In this document: positions 61,408-64,000 of the stretch, piece by piece
Layout of the letters: every line of letters starts with the position of its first letter
Numbering within the stretch: position 1 is the stretch's first letter
Origin: an uncultured Oscillospiraceae bacterium
GTDB taxonomy: Bacteria; Bacillota; Clostridia; Oscillospirales; Ruminococcaceae
Length of the DNA stretch: 64,000 nucleotides
NCBI GenBank assembly: GCA_949295465.1
Contig: CASFKY010000046.1
Span: 1-64,000 of the forward strand
Reading direction: 5' to 3'
Made by a program: the position numbers and the translations under genes
The notes under the pieces: generated by a model
Databases searched by the model: none
Told to the model about the DNA's origin: nothing
The model's input: the letters and a program-made list of their open reading frames with translations, nothing else

Positions 61408-64000
61408 ATGCCTGACCAAACCGCTGTCGCCGCCCGCCGCCGCACCCTGCTGTGGGTGCTGGGCCTGGCCTTTGTGCTGCGTCTGGTGCTGGCGGCGGCC
61501 ACCGCCGGATACCCCTATGACCTGAGCTGCTTCACCGCCTGGGGGGACAAACTGCTGGCGGAGGGCCCCGCCCATTTTTACAGCGAGGGCTATTTTGCCG
61601 ATTATCCCCCCGGATACCTGTATCTTCTCTGGCTGGTGGCCGGGCTGCGGCAGCTGCTGGGGGCAGGCACCGGCCTGACCCGGGTGCTGCTGGCCGCCGT
61701 CCCCGCCGCCTGTGACTGCGGCTGCGCGGCGCTGATCTGGCACTGCGGCATGCAGCACCTGCCGGACCAGTCCGCCCGCCGGCGCCTGACGCTGTTTGCG
61801 GCCTTCAGCCCGCTGCTGCTCTTTGCCACCGGCGTCTGGGGCCAGGTGGACGCGGCACTGGCGCTGCCGCTGTTGGCCTGCTTTGCGCTGCTGGAACGTC
61901 ACCGCTGGCTGCCCGCGGCGCTGGTCTACGGCGTGGCGCTGGCGGTCAAACCCCAGGCGCTGCTGGCCGGGCCGGTGCTGGCGGTCTGCTTTCTGGCCGG
62001 CATTGTGGGTGCGGCGGGCCGCACCGCCCGGCTGCGGGCGATGGAAAACACGCTGGCCGGGGCGGTGCTGGCGGTGCTGCCCACCCTGCTGGCGGGGCTG
62101 CCCTTCTTCGGCATCAGCAACCTGATCCCAGGGCTGGTGTCCAAGTATGCCGGCACCGCGGGCGGCTACCCCTACGCCACCATCAATGCCTTCAACTGGT
62201 TTGCCGCGCTGGGCGGCAACTGGCGGGACCAGAGCAGCGCCCTGTTCGGCCCCATCACCTGGGAAATGCTGGGCATTGTGCACATTCTGCTGCTCACCGC
62301 GGCGCTGGCCGTGGCGGGCTGGTTTGCGCTGCAGCGGGGCCGGTTTTCGCCGGTGCTGCTGGCGGGTGCTTACCTGGCCGGCATCTTCACCTTCGCCCAC
62401 AATATGCACGAGCGCTACCTGATCCCCGCCGTGCTGCTGACGCTGTGGGCCGCCGCCCGCTGGAACGACCGGCGCCTGCTGGGTGCCGCCGCCGGCATGA
62501 CGCTGACCGGGTTTGTCAACCTCTGTGCGGTCTATGTGCAGGTGGGCACCGATGACGAATGGCTGACCTCCGCCTCCAGCGACATCATTGTCCGTCTGCT
62601 GGGCCTGGCCGAGACCGCCTTTTGTCTGCTGCTGTTTTTGACCGTCTATGACATTGTGGCCCACGGCCATACCCTGCCGCTGGCCCGGGCCGCCGACGCC
62701 GGGGAAACCGCCCCCGGCCGCCGGCTGCGCCAGGGCGTTGCCGGGCCGCTGCGCTGGCACCGCCGGGAACTGCTGGCCATGTGTGCCCTGACGCTGGCCA
62801 CTGCGGTGGTGAGCTTTGTCTACCTGGGGGACATGACCGCCCCGCAGAATCCGCTGGACGCCACCACCGCCAGCCAGACGGTGCAGATCACCATTGACAG
62901 CGACCAGGAACCCGCCACCCTCTGGATCTATCCCGGTGTCAATTCCGGCGAGACGCTGACCCTCACCGACGGGGCAGGCACGGTGGTCTACCAGGGCCAA
63001 CTGGGGTCGGTATTCTGCTGGCAGACGGTGGCGCTGCCCTCCTCCCAGGGGCAGGACTGGACGGTCACCGTCGCGGGCGGACAGGTGTTCGAGCTGTCGC
63101 TGCGGGACGCCGCCGGCAATCCGCTGCCGGTGACCACCACCGCCGGCGACCCGGGCCTGTTTGACGAGGCGGATCTGGTGCCCGACACCATCAGCCAGCT
63201 CAACAGCATGTATTTTGACGAGATCTACCACGGCCGCACCGGCTACGAGATGCTGCACAAAATGTCGGTCTACGAGACCACCCATCCGCCGCTGGGCAAG
63301 GACTTTATCATGCTGGGCATCGCCATTTTCGGCATGACCGGCTTTGGCTGGCGGTTTGCCGGCACGCTGTTCGGCGTGCTGCTGGTGCCGCTGGCCTGGT
63401 GCTTTGCCCGCCGCCTGACCCGCCGCCGCTGGGTGGGGGCGGTTGCCGGCTGCCTGCTGGCCTTGGATTTCATGCGCTTTTCCCAAAGCCGCATTGCCAC
63501 CATCGACATTTACGCCACCTTCTTCATCCTGCTGGGGGCCCACTGCATGGTCTGGTATGCCCAGACCGCGCTGAAAAAGGGCATCGACAAGGCACTGCTG
63601 CCCATGGCGCTGGGCGGGCTGGCCTTCGGGCTGGGCTGCGCCTCCAAGTGGACCGGCATCTATGCGGGCATCGGGCTGGCCATCCTCTATTTCGGGGTGC
63701 TCTATGCCCGCTGGCGGCAGGGCAACCCCGGCTTCCGCCAGGAGTTTACCACCGCAGCCTGGGGCGGCGTGCTGTTCTATGTGCTGTTGCCCTTTGTGAT
63801 CTATCTGGCCTCCTACCTGCCCTATGTCTGGCGGGACCCCTCCTTCAGCGTGGGGGACTGGTGGAACTGCCAGGTGTCGATGTACAATTACCACTCCACC
63901 CTCAACGCCACCCATCCCTTCGAGAGCCGCTGGTACACCTGGCTGCTGGACCTGCGCCCGGTGTGGTATTACCAGAACAGCGGCCTGCCCGACACCATGC
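61408..64000 (+). CDS. Two-module GT-C glycosyltransferase (GT87-like plus PMT/GT39-like), 5' part
   Basis: The frame is open from ATG 61408 (AAAGGAGG before it) to the window end, 864 codons. The first module (about 1-440) has an acidic first loop (AGYPYDLSCFTAWGDKL), YPPGYLYLLWL and AHNMHERYLIPA, typical of polyprenyl-sugar mannosyltransferases. A helix and a strand-rich exported domain (about 475-585; TVQITIDSDQEPATLWIYP) follow. The second module starts with the PMT motifs MYFDEIYHGRTGYEML and THPPLGKDF, continuing through LDFMRFSQSRIATID. PMT enzymes O-mannosylate exported proteins. Two transferases in one chain are unusual; the 3' end is not seen. Confidence 0.82.
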   Translation, partial: MPDQTAVAARRRTLLWVLGLAFVLRLVLAAATAGYPYDLSCFTAWGDKLLAEGPAHFYSEGYFADYPPGYLYLLWLVAGLRQLLGAGTGLTRVLLAAVPAACDCGCAALIWHCGMQHLPDQSARRRLTLFAAFSPLLLFATGVWGQVDAALALPLLACFALLERHRWLPAALVYGVALAVKPQALLAGPVLAVCFLAGIVGAAGRTARLRAMENTLAGAVLAVLPTLLAGLPFFGISNLIPGLVSKYAGTAGGYPYATINAFNWFAALGGNWRDQSSALFGPITWEMLGIVHILLLTAALAVAGWFALQRGRFSPVLLAGAYLAGIFTFAHNMHERYLIPAVLLTLWAAARWNDRRLLGAAAGMTLTGFVNLCAVYVQVGTDDEWLTSASSDIIVRLLGLAETAFCLLLFLTVYDIVAHGHTLPLARAADAGETAPGRRLRQGVAGPLRWHRRELLAMCALTLATAVVSFVYLGDMTAPQNPLDATTASQTVQITIDSDQEPATLWIYPGVNSGETLTLTDGAGTVVYQGQLGSVFCWQTVALPSSQGQDWTVTVAGGQVFELSLRDAAGNPLPVTTTAGDPGLFDEADLVPDTISQLNSMYFDEIYHGRTGYEMLHKMSVYETTHPPLGKDFIMLGIAIFGMTGFGWRFAGTLFGVLLVPLAWCFARRLTRRRWVGAVAGCLLALDFMRFSQSRIATIDIYATFFILLGAHCMVWYAQTALKKGIDKALLPMALGGLAFGLGCASKWTGIYAGIGLAILYFGVLYARWRQGNPGFRQEFTTAAWGGVLFYVLLPFVIYLASYLPYVWRDPSFSVGDWWNCQVSMYNYHSTLNATHPFESRWYTWLLDLRPVWYYQNSGLPDTM

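Noticed and set aside
1..64000. CRISPR arrays, tRNA or rRNA genes, integrases or transposases
   Set aside because: None were recognised on reading both strands; the glycan genes show no flanking direct repeats or tRNA attachment site in this window.

Overview
The window is a GC-rich stretch of a Firmicutes chromosome, most likely a gut member of the Clostridia in the Oscillospiraceae (Faecalibacterium/Gemmiger/Subdoligranulum neighbourhood). The reasons are the fused ispH-rpsA gene behind cmk and plsC, a T-box leader on cysS, a TPP riboswitch on thiT, TTGACA/TATAAT-type promoters, strong GGAGG ribosome sites, YacP and CotH proteins, and dense operons with 4-bp ATGA/GTGA overlaps. This placement is inferred from gene content and not from a marker tree. 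No rRNA, tRNA, CRISPR array, IS element or phage gene was seen.

Positions 1-3151 hold the end of a YacP-type nuclease gene, a CotH-like protein and a BrnQ transporter. Positions 3212-26291 are a large surface-glycan locus in two divergent operons that meet in the 9631-9927 control region. The leftward operon encodes an MBOAT O-acyltransferase, its SGNH partner, a GT-B-like surface carbohydrate protein, a flippase and an N-acetyl-sugar amidotransferase. The rightward operon carries a legionaminic-acid-type nonulosonic acid pathway: LegB, LegC, a PtmE-like nucleotidyltransferase, NeuB/LegI, NeuC/LegG, two Gfo/Idh oxidoreductases and a CMP transferase, followed by an EamA permease. Embedded in it are a DUF2142 protein and a tandemly duplicated two-gene module (large GT-C-like membrane protein plus small two-TM protein, twice). 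The usual pathway N-acetyltransferase is not in the window.

Positions 26320-30404 hold glutaminase, an unrecognised membrane protein, an M23 peptidase and a small membrane protein. Positions 30619-38610 are a second glycan cluster: a sugar epimerase, a TIM-barrel isomerase, two GT2 enzymes, an FAD oxidoreductase with a four-cysteine insert, a GtrII-type gene broken by an in-frame TGA, and a GT-C protein.

Positions 38629-61251 are mostly core functions: HI0933-cmk-plsC-ispH/S1; a peroxide-stress operon (perR, a cysteine-less PTPS homologue, msrAB) behind a PerR-type box; DUF362; GtrA with a 50-residue membrane protein and deoC; a ZIP transporter; lipoprotein plus two-component system, DUF1385 and prmC; recA-recX-rimO-pgsA; a zinc-ribbon protein; thiT interrupted by TAG; and cysS. 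The last gene (61408 to the end) is a giant protein that joins two GT-C glycosyltransferase modules and runs off the window.
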